Assembly: GCA_021781695.1 (NCBI GenBank)
Contig: JAJXWG010000065.1
Location: 1-8,274, forward strand
Source of the DNA: Pseudomonadota bacterium
Lineage (GTDB): Bacteria; Pseudomonadota; Gammaproteobacteria; Burkholderiales; Gallionellaceae
Length of the DNA: 8,274 nucleotides
Direction: 5' to 3'
Below the pieces are notes generated by a model. That model saw nothing but the letters and a program-made list of their open reading frames with translations. It was not told the DNA's origin and searched no databases. Shown one piece after another: positions 1 through 7,118 of the stretch (the stretch's first letter is position 1; each line of letters opens with the position of its first letter). Position numbers and translations under genes: made by a program.

Positions 1-414
1 GCGCAACTCGTAGCCGCGATCCCGATAGAACTTGAAACGTTCACGACCAAGCATGCTGTCTTTTTCATCTGTGCCCACGATTTCGGCGACGCGCTCGAAG
101 CGGCTGAAAAACGGCATGCATTCGTCGTGCAGGCTGATCAGCATGTCGTAATGCGGGAAGCTGTCGTCCCCGCAGCTCAGGACAACCGGACATTCTGGCG
201 AACCAGTCCTGAGCTCCGTCGAAGGATTGCAACGGGCATGAGGAATGAAAGCCGTGTCGGGATATTGCCAGAGCAGTTTGTCCAGCGTGTCGCAGCTTGC
301 CTGATCGGGCAGGCTGATGACTGTATGCAGGCCATGCTGCATCGCCTTGAGGCAAAGCTGGCAGGCGGTGCGCAGCTTGTCGGCGGAACCCGTATAAAAA
401 TCAACCCTGGTCAT
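1..414 (-). CDS. holC: DNA polymerase III chi subunit (partial, C-terminus cut by window edge)
   Basis: Chi is the clamp-loader accessory subunit that, with psi (HolD), links the replicative DNA polymerase III holoenzyme to single-strand binding protein. The reading frame is open from an ATG at 414-412 to base 1, giving 138 codons with no stop. The E. coli protein is about 147 residues, so only a short tail should be missing. Family features seen: the N-terminus MTRVDFYTG, then DKL at 12-14, LDKLLW at 44-49, FIPH at 56-59, a central acidic strand ending in DMLISL at 90-95, FFSRFERVAEIV at 102-113, and the C-terminal FKFYRDRGYELR at 127-138. A G-rich ribosome binding site (AGGGG, minus strand 424-420) sits 5 bases before the ATG. 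It lies downstream of pepA on the same strand, the same order as in E. coli (pepA-holC), so cotranscription is likely although 143 bp separate them. Identification is firm; only the exact end is unseen. Confidence 0.93.
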   Translation of the reverse strand, partial: MTRVDFYTGSADKLRTACQLCLKAMQHGLHTVISLPDQASCDTLDKLLWQYPDTAFIPHARCNPSTELRTGSPECPVVLSCGDDSFPHYDMLISLHDECMPFFSRFERVAEIVGTDEKDSMLGRERFKFYRDRGYELR

Positions 415-437
415 CTGCCCCCCTGAAAATCTACTGT

Positions 438-533
438 GCAGCCAGAACGCGGTGTCGCATGCTTGTTCAATCCTCGCCTACCCGAAAGGTATGTCTCGTC
501 ATTCACTGCGCGGCTCCTTGCATTCTGGCTTGC
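438..533. repeat. Imperfect palindrome in the holC-pepA gap
   Basis: The gap at 415-557 holds no ORF of note. It contains an inverted repeat: AGCCAGAACGC at 440-450 and GCATTCTGGCT at 520-530, which pair at 10 of 11 positions and extend by two more pairs with one bulged base (438-439 with 532-533). A second inverted pair, TACC at 479-482 and GGTA at 488-491, closes a five-base CGAAA loop. Both pairs are centred on the same base, 485, which suggests one folded unit of roughly 95 bases; the material between the arms pairs poorly. There is no clear T-tract after it on the minus strand, so it does not look like a normal intrinsic terminator for pepA. It could be a dispersed palindromic intergenic repeat (REP-like), or an RNA structure in the pepA-holC transcript that affects processing or holC translation. 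Its nature is inferred. Confidence 0.5.
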
Positions 534-557
534 TCGCTACGGATTTTAGTGGGGCAG

Positions 558-2045
558 TCACTTTTTCCCGACCCGATTAATCAGATACTGGGTGAGCAGA
601 GGCACTGGGCGGCCGGTGGCCCCTTTTTCCTTGCCGGACTTCCATGCGGTGCCCGCGACGTCAAGGTGCGCCCAGCGGTAATCCTTGGTGAAGCGCGACA
701 GGAAGCAGGCCGCGGTTACACTGCCTGCAGCGCGTCCGCCGATGTTCTGCATGTCGGCAAAGTTGCTGTCCAGCTGCTGCTGGTATTCATCCCACAGCGG
801 CAGCTGCCATGCCTTGTCGTTCGAGTACTGGCCTGCATCGAGCAGTTCGCGTGCAAGCTCGTCCTGGTTGCTGAAAAGGCCGCTGGCAACGCCGCCCAGC
901 GCGATCACGCAGGCGCCGGTGAGCGTCGCGATGTCGATCACGGTGTCAGGCTCGAAGCGCGCTGCATAAGTCAGCGCGTCGCACAGGATCAGCCTGCCTT
1001 CGGCATCGGTGTTGAGTATCTCGATGGAAAGGCCCTTCATGCTTTTCACGATGTCGCCGGGCTTGCTGGCAGCCCCATCAGGCATGTTTTCGCTGCTTGG
1101 GATCACGCCGACCACATTGAGCTTCAGGCCCATTTCGGCAACCGCGAGCATCGTTCCCAGCACACTTGCCGCGCCGCACATGTCGTATTTCATCTCGTCC
1201 ATCTCGGCGCCGGGTTTGAGCGAAATGCCGCCCGAATCGAAAGTCAATCCCTTGCCGACCAGCACCACGGGTTTCTGCTTCTTATCGGCCCCGCGGTATT
1301 CCAGCGTGATCAGTTTTGCGGGCTGGCGGCTGCCGCGGGTGACGGACAGAAGTGAAAACATGCCCAGCTTCTCCATGTCCTTTTCTTCGAGTATGGTGAC
1401 TTTCAGCTTGTGCGCGCTCGCGAGCTTCTTTGCTTGGTCTGCAAGATAGGTCGGGGTGCAGATGTTGCCCGGCAGATTGCCCAGATCTTTGGCAAGGTCC
1501 ATGCCGTGAGCGACTGAGCTTGCCTGATGCAGTGCATTCTGTGCCGCAGTGCCTGGTTTTTTTGAGCAGCCCAAGAGTATCTTGCGCAGGGTCGGTTTGT
1601 CGGCGGGCTTGCTCTTCAAGCTGTCGCTTCGATAGACGGATTCGAAGGCTGTCAGCACGATCTGGTTGATCTTCCAGGCTTCTTCCTTATCCTTGACGGG
1701 CAGGTCGGTAAGATAAAGTGCTGCATCCTTGCAGATGGTCTTGTTGAGCACGGCAAAGGTTGACCGAAGCATGTCGATAAACTGCTTGGCGTTGAATTCG
1801 CTCTGCTTGCCAAGGCCCACCAGCAGAACTCGCTCTGCTGCGACGCCGGAAAGCGCGTGTATCATCAGCGTGCTGCCAGATTTTCCCGTCATGTCGCCGC
1901 GCGCAATCAGGTCGCTCAACTGGTGATTGGCGGCTTCGTCAAAGCTGTGTGCTGAGGGTGCCAGTTGGCCGCCTTCAAAAACGCCGAGCACCACGCAGGC
2001 GCTGCGCTGATTTTCCGGATTGCTTTGTTTTATGCTAAATTCCAT
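558..2045 (-). CDS. pepA: Leucyl aminopeptidase (cytosol aminopeptidase, M17 family)
   Basis: A cytosolic two-metal exopeptidase that removes N-terminal residues from peptides, working in peptide turnover; in E. coli the hexamer also binds DNA (Xer recombination at cer, carAB control). It is 495 residues, close to the E. coli length of 503. The variable N-terminal domain covers about 1-165 and the catalytic domain follows. The M17 signature NTDAEGRL is at 345-352. Expected metal ligands are all present: K265, D270, D288, D347 and E349, with catalytic K277 and R351. The GKGLTFDSGG motif is at 264-273 and the C-terminal LDVAGTAW at 461-468. The ATG at 2045-2043 is chosen because a GGGAG ribosome binding site (minus strand 2056-2052) stands 6 bases upstream and the N-terminus matches family length. 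It diverges from lptF and precedes holC on the same strand, as in E. coli. Whether this homologue binds DNA cannot be told from the sequence. No frameshift or missing residue is seen. Confidence 0.97.
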   Translation of the reverse strand: MEFSIKQSNPENQRSACVVLGVFEGGQLAPSAHSFDEAANHQLSDLIARGDMTGKSGSTLMIHALSGVAAERVLLVGLGKQSEFNAKQFIDMLRSTFAVLNKTICKDAALYLTDLPVKDKEEAWKINQIVLTAFESVYRSDSLKSKPADKPTLRKILLGCSKKPGTAAQNALHQASSVAHGMDLAKDLGNLPGNICTPTYLADQAKKLASAHKLKVTILEEKDMEKLGMFSLLSVTRGSRQPAKLITLEYRGADKKQKPVVLVGKGLTFDSGGISLKPGAEMDEMKYDMCGAASVLGTMLAVAEMGLKLNVVGVIPSSENMPDGAASKPGDIVKSMKGLSIEILNTDAEGRLILCDALTYAARFEPDTVIDIATLTGACVIALGGVASGLFSNQDELARELLDAGQYSNDKAWQLPLWDEYQQQLDSNFADMQNIGGRAAGSVTAACFLSRFTKDYRWAHLDVAGTAWKSGKEKGATGRPVPLLTQYLINRVGKK

Positions 2046-2075
2046 GCGTTGCTCCCATATACAGTTAGAGTTTCA

Positions 2076-3209
2076 ATGACCGATTATCCGCAATCCCGCA
2101 GTATAAAGTCAAAGTGGTTCCGCCACGGACATTTTCATCGCGCGCTGGTGAGCGAATTTGCCGGAAACGGTTTTCTGATATTTGCAACCCTGCTTGGCAT
2201 CGTAGTGATCAGCCAGCTGATACGATTCCTGGGAGATGCGGTCAGCGGCAAGCTGGCGGTGGACGGCGTGCTGGCGCTGTTGGGCTTTAGCGCATTGAAC
2301 TATCTGCCCGTGCTGCTCTCCCTTTCCATGTTCATCTCCATTCTGCTCACGCTTTCGCGCTGTTACCGGGACAGTGAGATGGTGGTTTGGTTCTCGGCGG
2401 GCATAGGGCTTACGCGATGGATACGTCCTGTGTTGTGGTATGCGTTGCCCGTGGTGCTGGTGGTAGCTCTCCTGAGCATGGTGCTCTCGCCCTGGGCTTT
2501 GCGGAAATCCAACGAATACAGGAACAAGCTGAACAGCCGCGATGAGGTGAGCACGGTCACGCCCGGCACGTTTCACGAGTCGCCGCAGATGGACAGGGTC
2601 TATTTTGTCGAGAATGCGGACGTGAAAACCGGGCTCATCGGCCGGGTGTTCGTGCGTTCCATTCAGAACGGCGCGCTGGGCACCATGGTGGCAAGTCATG
2701 GCATGCAGGAAATCATGCCCAATGGCGACCGGTTTCTGGTATTGCTTAATGGCACACGTTACGAGGGAACGCCGGGCCAGCGCGACTATCGCATCGTGGA
2801 CTTCAAACGCTATGCGATGCGCATCGACAGCGTGACAGCTAAGCAGGAATTGCCCGATGTGCGCGCGTTGCCTACGCCCATCCTGTGGCGCCATCCCACG
2901 ACCTGGAATCTGTCGGAGCTTGAATGGCGGCTGGGGCTGCCTATCAGTGCGGCAGTGCTCTCGCTGATGGCCATCACCCTGAGTTATGTCAATCCGCGCG
3001 CAGGACGTTCCTTCAACCTGGTTCTGGCGCTGGTGCTGTACATGATTTACAGCAACATGATCAGCGTCACCAATGCATGGGTGGGCCAGGGAAAGATGTC
3101 GCCAGGCATAGGGCTCTGGGGCATACATGCGCTGATGCTCGCGATCACGGCATTGCTGTTCTATAAACGTGTGACGCTGTTTTCCTGGCGCAAGGTGTTT
3201 GGCCGATGA
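2076..3209 (+). CDS. lptF: LPS export ABC transporter permease LptF
   Basis: One of two inner-membrane permease subunits of LptB2FG, which pulls lipopolysaccharide out of the inner membrane and passes it to LptC/LptA for transport to the outer membrane. The product is 377 residues (E. coli 366). Membrane segments are visible at about 32-52, 66-94 (long, hydrophobic), 116-140, 288-306, 313-333 and 345-364. The region 145-270 is hydrophilic and rich in beta-strand patterns, as expected for the periplasmic jellyroll domain. The stretch around 98-111 (YRDSEMVVWFSAGIG region) fits the cytoplasmic coupling helix that contacts LptB. The ATG at 2076 has only a weak TAGAG ribosome binding site (2066-2070). 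It leaves a basic extension of about 18 residues before the usual family N-terminus (FHRALVSEF at 20-28); no better in-frame start exists downstream. Upstream, TATGCT at 2031-2036 is the best -10 candidate but lacks a good -35. It overlaps lptG by 4 bp, so the two are translationally coupled. Confidence 0.93.
   Translation: MTDYPQSRSIKSKWFRHGHFHRALVSEFAGNGFLIFATLLGIVVISQLIRFLGDAVSGKLAVDGVLALLGFSALNYLPVLLSLSMFISILLTLSRCYRDSEMVVWFSAGIGLTRWIRPVLWYALPVVLVVALLSMVLSPWALRKSNEYRNKLNSRDEVSTVTPGTFHESPQMDRVYFVENADVKTGLIGRVFVRSIQNGALGTMVASHGMQEIMPNGDRFLVLLNGTRYEGTPGQRDYRIVDFKRYAMRIDSVTAKQELPDVRALPTPILWRHPTTWNLSELEWRLGLPISAAVLSLMAITLSYVNPRAGRSFNLVLALVLYMIYSNMISVTNAWVGQGKMSPGIGLWGIHALMLAITALLFYKRVTLFSWRKVFGR
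2083..2112 (-). promoter_or_regulatory. Predicted sigma70-type promoter for pepA, inside the lptF start
   Basis: On the minus strand, TTGACT (2112-2107, five of six matches to the -35 consensus) and GATAAT (2088-2083, five of six matches to the -10 consensus) are separated by 18 bases. Transcription would start near base 2076, giving a pepA leader of about 30 bases that includes the GGGAG ribosome binding site. The whole element lies within codons 3 to 13 of lptF on the opposite strand. The match is seen in the sequence; activity is inferred. Confidence 0.55.
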
Positions 3210-4282
3210 ACCTGCTTAACCGCTATCTTGCGCGCGAGATTTACGCCAGCGTTTTGCTGGTGTTTGCATCCCTGCTGATGTTGTTCTCATTTCTCGATTT
3301 CATCCACGAGCTGAGTGTGATGGGATATGGAAAGTACAGCCTGGGCTATGTGCTGGCTTTCGTGGCGCTGACGATACCCGGGCACATATACGAACTGTTT
3401 CCGGTCGCAGTCCTGGTCGGCACGATACTGGCGCTCGTGCAGATGGCCTCACGCTCGGAGCTGACGATCTATCGCGCATCAGGCGCATCGACCATGCAGA
3501 TGCTGGGCGCGTTGAGCAAAATTGCATTGCCGATGATCATCATCAGCTTTCTGTGCGGAGAGTTTCTCGCTCCCCCCTCGGAGCGCATGGCGCAGAAGCT
3601 GCGCCTGCAGGCAATGAACAGCAAGGTTTCCCTGCAGGCGTTCCGTTCCGGGGTATGGGTCAAGGACGGGCACAGTTTCGTGAACGTCAGGAACGTGATG
3701 CCCGATACCAGCCTGTCTGATATTGTGATATACAATTTTGACGAAACTTTTCACCTTCAGACCGTCGTGAGTGCGAAGGGGGCGGCCTATCTCGAACCTG
3801 GGCAATGGAAGCTAACGGATGTGCTGCAGACAAGCTTTGACAAGGCGGGCGTCACCACAGGAGCGATGAAAAACCAGAGCTGGCAGTCCGAGCTGACGCC
3901 GGGCATCATGAGCGTGATGTTGGTCGTGCCGGAGCAGATGTCGGCCTACGACCTTTATCAATATGCCGAGCATCTGAAAGAGAACAAGCAGCAGAGCGCG
4001 CGCTATGAGATTGCGATGTGGAACAAGCTGGTATACCCGTTTGCCCTCTTGGTGATGATGGTGCTTGCACTGCCTTTCGCATCCTATCAAAGGCGTTCCG
4101 GCGGGGTCAGCGTGATGGTGTTCATGGGTATCGTGCTGGGACTGGTGTTCCACTTTACCGGCCGCCTGGTTGCAAGCCTGGGCGCTTTGAACGACTGGCA
4201 GCCGTTCTTGAGTGCAACCGCGATGACCTTCGTCTTTCTGGCAATCGGTGTGGCCATGATCTGGTGGGTGGAAAGGCGCTAG
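3206..4282 (+). CDS. lptG: LPS export ABC transporter permease LptG
   Basis: The partner permease of LptF in the LptB2FG exporter; the two form the lateral cavity that receives LPS from the inner-membrane outer leaflet. At 358 residues it matches the family (E. coli 360). Membrane segments are seen at about 13-33, 48-80 (two closely spaced hydrophobic blocks), 101-121, 274-294, 300-323 and 333-354. The periplasmic jellyroll domain covers about 125-265. The coupling-helix region SRSELTIYRASGAS lies at 82-95. The start ATG at 3206 overlaps the lptF stop (ATGA, 3206-3209), and AAGGTG at 3192-3197 is a good ribosome binding site 8 bases upstream, so lptFG is an operon with coupled translation. 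The ATPase gene lptB is not in the window, as is usual, since it sits elsewhere with lptA and lptC. The TAG stop at 4280-4282 overlaps the stop of convergent ppc; no intergenic terminator can exist. Confidence 0.95.
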   Translation: MNLLNRYLAREIYASVLLVFASLLMLFSFLDFIHELSVMGYGKYSLGYVLAFVALTIPGHIYELFPVAVLVGTILALVQMASRSELTIYRASGASTMQMLGALSKIALPMIIISFLCGEFLAPPSERMAQKLRLQAMNSKVSLQAFRSGVWVKDGHSFVNVRNVMPDTSLSDIVIYNFDETFHLQTVVSAKGAAYLEPGQWKLTDVLQTSFDKAGVTTGAMKNQSWQSELTPGIMSVMLVVPEQMSAYDLYQYAEHLKENKQQSARYEIAMWNKLVYPFALLVMMVLALPFASYQRRSGGVSVMVFMGIVLGLVFHFTGRLVASLGALNDWQPFLSATAMTFVFLAIGVAMIWWVERR

Positions 4283-7044
4283 CCGCTGTTGCGCAATCCG
4301 GTTGCGATGCCGTTGATGGTCAGGTGTATCGCGCGCTTGACCAGTTCATCGTTGTTGCCGGCACGGTGGTGTTCCAGCAGTGTCACCTGCAAATGATTCA
4401 GCGGGTCGATGTAAGGCGTCCTGGTCTTCAGGCTGCGCGAGAAGGTCGGATTGTCCTCCAGCAGCGTGGTGTGGCCTGTAACCTTGAACAGCATCTCTAT
4501 CGTGTCTTCCCATTCGCGTTCGATCGCGCCGAAAATCCGTTCGCGCAGTTCCACGTCTTCGACGAGCCCAGCATAGCGTGATGCGATGCCCATGTCGGTC
4601 TTGGAAAGAACCATGTCCATGTTCGACATCAGGCCGCGGAAAAAAGCCCAGTTCTTGTACATCGCCTGCAACTGCGCAAGACCCGCCTTGCCTTCTTTAG
4701 CGATGAACTGCTTCACCGCGCTGCCGAATCCCAGCCAGCCTGGCAGCAGCGTGCGGTTCAACCCCCAGCTGAACACCCAGGGGATCGCGCGGAGATCCTC
4801 GATGCGGTTTGAGGCCTTGCGCGCCGAAGGGCGGCTGCCGATGTTGAGTTCGGCGATTTCGCGTATCGGCGTCGATGTGAAGAAGTATTCCGTGAAGCCT
4901 GGCGTCTCGTAAACCAGCTTCCGGTAAGCCGAAAACGCATCCAGGCTAAGGGCTTCCATGATGCGATGAAATTCCGGCATCGTGCTGTCGTCGCCGTGAT
5001 GGTGCAGCAGTGTGGCTTCCATGGTCGCGGCGATCAGCGTCTCCAGATTGCGCTGCCCGATCTCCGGATTGGAATATTTGCTGGAAATCACCTCGCCCTG
5101 TTCTGTGATGCGTATCTGTCCGTTCACGCTGCCCGGGGGCTGCGCCAGTATCGCCTCGTAGCTCGGTCCGCCGCCGCGTCCCACCGTGCCGCCGCGCCCG
5201 TGGAAAAGCCTGAGTTCTATGCCGTATTTGGCGAAAACCTTGACCAATTCGAGTTCTGCCTTGTAAAGCTCCCAGTTGGCCGTGATATATCCGCCATCCT
5301 TGTTGCTGTCCGAATAGCCCAGCATGACTTCCTGAGTGTTGCCGCGGCAGGACAGCAGTTTGCGGTAGTAGGGGATCGCGAAGAGTTCGTCCATGATCAC
5401 GCCGCAGCCGCGCAAATCTTCTATGGTTTCGAACAGGGGGATGATGTTGATGTGCAGCGCGTCGCCCTCCAGCAGATTCACCTGTTGCAGCATCAGCGCA
5501 AGCTCCAGCATGTCGCTCACCGCATCGGTCTTGGAGATGATGTGGTTGGGCAGCGCATCCCGCCCGAAGCGGTCATGGATGTCGGCTGCCGCCTGCATGA
5601 TGCGAAGCTCGCTTTGCACGACGTCAGAATACCCGGTAAGCTCGCCCATCAGCGGTTTGCCGGCCTCGAGGGTGTCGAGCAATACCTTGCGCTTTGCGGA
5701 TTCATCGAGCCCGGCGTAGCCTGCAGTCACGCCGGCATGCGCCAATAGCTCGCTTACGGTTTGTTCGTGTATTGCGCTGTGCTGGCGCATGTCCAGCGGG
5801 GCCAAATGGAAGCCGAAGATTTCAGCAGCGCGGCGCAAATTCGCAAGACGCCCGCGCGCCAGATACACGGCGCCATGTTTGAGCAATGATTCGATCAGCA
5901 CGTCCAAATCATGGATGAACTGTTCAGGATTGGCGTAGGGTTCAGCTTTCTTGTCTACAGGAGGCAGGTGCGAGATTTCGTGGCCCAGCAGCTTTGCGGT
6001 CGCCGACAGGCGCGAATAGATCAGTATCAGCGCGCGGCGGTAAGGCTCGTCGGTGCGGCTGATGGCCTTGTCAGGAGATGCGTTGGACAGGGTGCGCAGT
6101 TCTTCGCTGACATCGACCAGCCTGTCCGTCAAAGAAAGCCGTGTGCCCAGAATATGCGTCTCGTTCAGGTAATGCTCGAACGCGAGTTCGGAGTGCTGCT
6201 GTACCGCATAGCGCATCATGTCGTGAGTGACAAAGGGATTTCCGTCGCGGTCGCCGCCTATCCAGCTTCCTACGCGCAAAAGAGGCGGGACCACCATCCC
6301 CTTGCCGAATCTTTCCGCCAGCTGTTTTTCCAGATTCGCGTAAATCTTGGGGATTTCGTTCAGGAATGTATAGCGGTAAAACTCCAGGCCGTTCCTGATT
6401 TCGTCGCGCACGGTGAGCTTGGACGTGCGCAGCATGCGCGTCTGCCACAGAATCAGCACGAAGCGGCGCAGCGCATTTTCGTTTTCGGCGAGTTCGTCCG
6501 GCGTCATGTCCAGGCGATCGCGGTTGGCAAGGAGGCTTGAGATGATCAGGTGGCAATCGAGTGTGCTCTTGCGCTGCACCTCGGTGGGGTGCGCGGTCAG
6601 CACGGGCGAGATCAGTGCGCTGTCGAGAAAGGCTTGCAGCGTTTCGCGGCTGACGGGTTTTTCCTCGATGCGATCCAGTGCGCGCAGCAGGCTGCCGTCC
6701 TTGGACGGGCTTCCGGCTTTCAGATGGGCGCGGTGGCGGCGGTTGTGGTGCAAATCTTCGGCGATGTTGGACAATTGCGAGAAATAGCTGAAGGCGCGAA
6801 CCACGGCAAGCGTTTCGGCCGGCGTCAGCGCGTCCAGCATCTGTTCCAGTTTTTCGCCGTCGCGCTCGTCTTGGGTCTTGCGGAAACGCACCGCCGAGCG
6901 GCGCACTGTCTCGACCAGTTGAAAGGTTTCTTCGCCTTCCTGTTCGCGCAGCGTGTCGCCGAGTATCCTGCCAAGCAGGCGCACGTCCTCGCGAAATGGC
7001 AAGTCTTTGCTGGAAATGTCCGAAGGAGCAGAAAATAAGTTCAT
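4279..7044 (-). CDS. ppc: Phosphoenolpyruvate carboxylase (bacterial type)
   Basis: Catalyses phosphoenolpyruvate plus bicarbonate to oxaloacetate and phosphate, the anaplerotic entry into the citric acid cycle; acts in the cytosol as a tetramer. It is 921 residues, slightly longer than E. coli (883). Key motifs: VLTAHPTE at 148-155 with catalytic His152, GSWIGGDRDGNP at 259-270 binding substrate and metal, YSDSNKDGG at 577-585 with the catalytic lysine Lys582, and the mobile glycine-rich loop FHGRGGTVGRGGGP at 614-627 with two arginines. RAIPWVFSW at 752-760 and the extreme C-terminal RNSG are also typical. Residues at the places of the E. coli aspartate inhibitory site appear present (Lys815, Arg875, Arg623, Asn919), so allosteric inhibition by aspartate is plausible. 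The ATG at 7044-7042 is the first start after an in-frame TAG three codons upstream, but no Shine-Dalgarno sequence precedes it. It diverges from hemC and converges on lptG with a 4 bp stop-codon overlap. Intact. Confidence 0.97.
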   Translation of the reverse strand: MNLFSAPSDISSKDLPFREDVRLLGRILGDTLREQEGEETFQLVETVRRSAVRFRKTQDERDGEKLEQMLDALTPAETLAVVRAFSYFSQLSNIAEDLHHNRRHRAHLKAGSPSKDGSLLRALDRIEEKPVSRETLQAFLDSALISPVLTAHPTEVQRKSTLDCHLIISSLLANRDRLDMTPDELAENENALRRFVLILWQTRMLRTSKLTVRDEIRNGLEFYRYTFLNEIPKIYANLEKQLAERFGKGMVVPPLLRVGSWIGGDRDGNPFVTHDMMRYAVQQHSELAFEHYLNETHILGTRLSLTDRLVDVSEELRTLSNASPDKAISRTDEPYRRALILIYSRLSATAKLLGHEISHLPPVDKKAEPYANPEQFIHDLDVLIESLLKHGAVYLARGRLANLRRAAEIFGFHLAPLDMRQHSAIHEQTVSELLAHAGVTAGYAGLDESAKRKVLLDTLEAGKPLMGELTGYSDVVQSELRIMQAAADIHDRFGRDALPNHIISKTDAVSDMLELALMLQQVNLLEGDALHINIIPLFETIEDLRGCGVIMDELFAIPYYRKLLSCRGNTQEVMLGYSDSNKDGGYITANWELYKAELELVKVFAKYGIELRLFHGRGGTVGRGGGPSYEAILAQPPGSVNGQIRITEQGEVISSKYSNPEIGQRNLETLIAATMEATLLHHHGDDSTMPEFHRIMEALSLDAFSAYRKLVYETPGFTEYFFTSTPIREIAELNIGSRPSARKASNRIEDLRAIPWVFSWGLNRTLLPGWLGFGSAVKQFIAKEGKAGLAQLQAMYKNWAFFRGLMSNMDMVLSKTDMGIASRYAGLVEDVELRERIFGAIEREWEDTIEMLFKVTGHTTLLEDNPTFSRSLKTRTPYIDPLNHLQVTLLEHHRAGNNDELVKRAIHLTINGIATGLRNSG

Positions 7045-7064
7045 CGTAGTCTAGTACGCAAAAG

Positions 7065-7106
7065 CGCGGCAGCCTCCGTGATAGAATGCGCCGCGTAATT
7101 AATCAC
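7065..7106. promoter_or_regulatory. Operator-like inverted repeats in the ppc-hemC divergent region
   Basis: The 74 bp between ppc and hemC contain two symmetric elements. CGCGGC (7065-7070) and GCCGCG (7090-7095) are a perfect 6 bp inverted repeat flanking the predicted hemC -10 box. Immediately after, GTAATTAATCAC (7095-7106) is a 12 bp palindrome with one mismatched pair, covering or just following the likely transcription start. Either could bind a dimeric regulator or form RNA structure; no specific regulator's consensus is recognised, so the function is only inferred and chance is possible. Confidence 0.25.
7079..7087 (+). promoter_or_regulatory. Predicted extended -10 promoter of hemC
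   Basis: TGA followed directly by TAGAAT (7082-7087) has five of six -10 matches and the TG motif of an extended -10 promoter. No good -35 hexamer is found 16-18 bases upstream, which extended -10 promoters can tolerate. Transcription would begin near 7094, leaving a leader of about 25 bases before the hemC ATG at 7119. Activity is inferred. Confidence 0.45.
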
Positions 7107-7113
7107 AAGGAAA
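7107..7113 (+). promoter_or_regulatory. hemC ribosome binding site (decides the start)
   Basis: AAGGAAA stands 7 bases (counted from AGGA) before the ATG at 7119. An earlier in-frame ATG at 7086 has no such site and overlaps the predicted -10 box, so 7119 is preferred. Confidence 0.75.
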
Positions 7114-7118
7114 TTTCG

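Noticed and set aside
127..426. A 99-codon plus-strand frame and minus-strand frames at 65-404 near the left edge
   Set aside because: The correct reading is the minus-strand frame from 414 to the edge, which gives HolC; the others are out of frame with it.
460..485. A tRNA T-loop-like string (GTTCAATCC) in the holC-pepA gap
   Set aside because: The flanking bases do not form a T-stem and no acceptor, D or anticodon arms can be drawn around it.
459..1355. A 298-codon open frame on the plus strand, antisense to pepA
   Set aside because: It lies wholly opposite well-conserved pepA codons and its translation is low-complexity with no recognisable domain. Long antisense frames are expected in GC-rich genes.
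1965..2075. An upstream in-frame start for lptF at 1965
   Set aside because: It would add 37 residues encoded opposite the pepA N-terminus, with no ribosome binding site and no similarity to LptF N-termini.
2109..3128. A 339-codon open frame on the minus strand, antisense to lptF
   Set aside because: The predicted protein is rich in His, Gln and Arg with no family resemblance, while the plus strand encodes a clear LptF with membrane segments.
4292..4306. Small hairpin CGCAA/TTGCG ten bases after the lptG stop, considered as a terminator
   Set aside because: The stem is only 5 bp, no T-run follows on the plus strand, and the bases encode the conserved ppc C-terminus.
4966..6540. Long plus-strand open frames (260 and 209 codons) opposite ppc
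   Set aside because: The opposite strand carries intact ppc catalytic motifs throughout; these frames are shadows.
7086..7118. Upstream ATG for hemC at 7086
   Set aside because: It overlaps the predicted -10 box, lacks a ribosome binding site, and adds residues not typical of the family; the ATG at 7119 has AAGGAAA at proper spacing.
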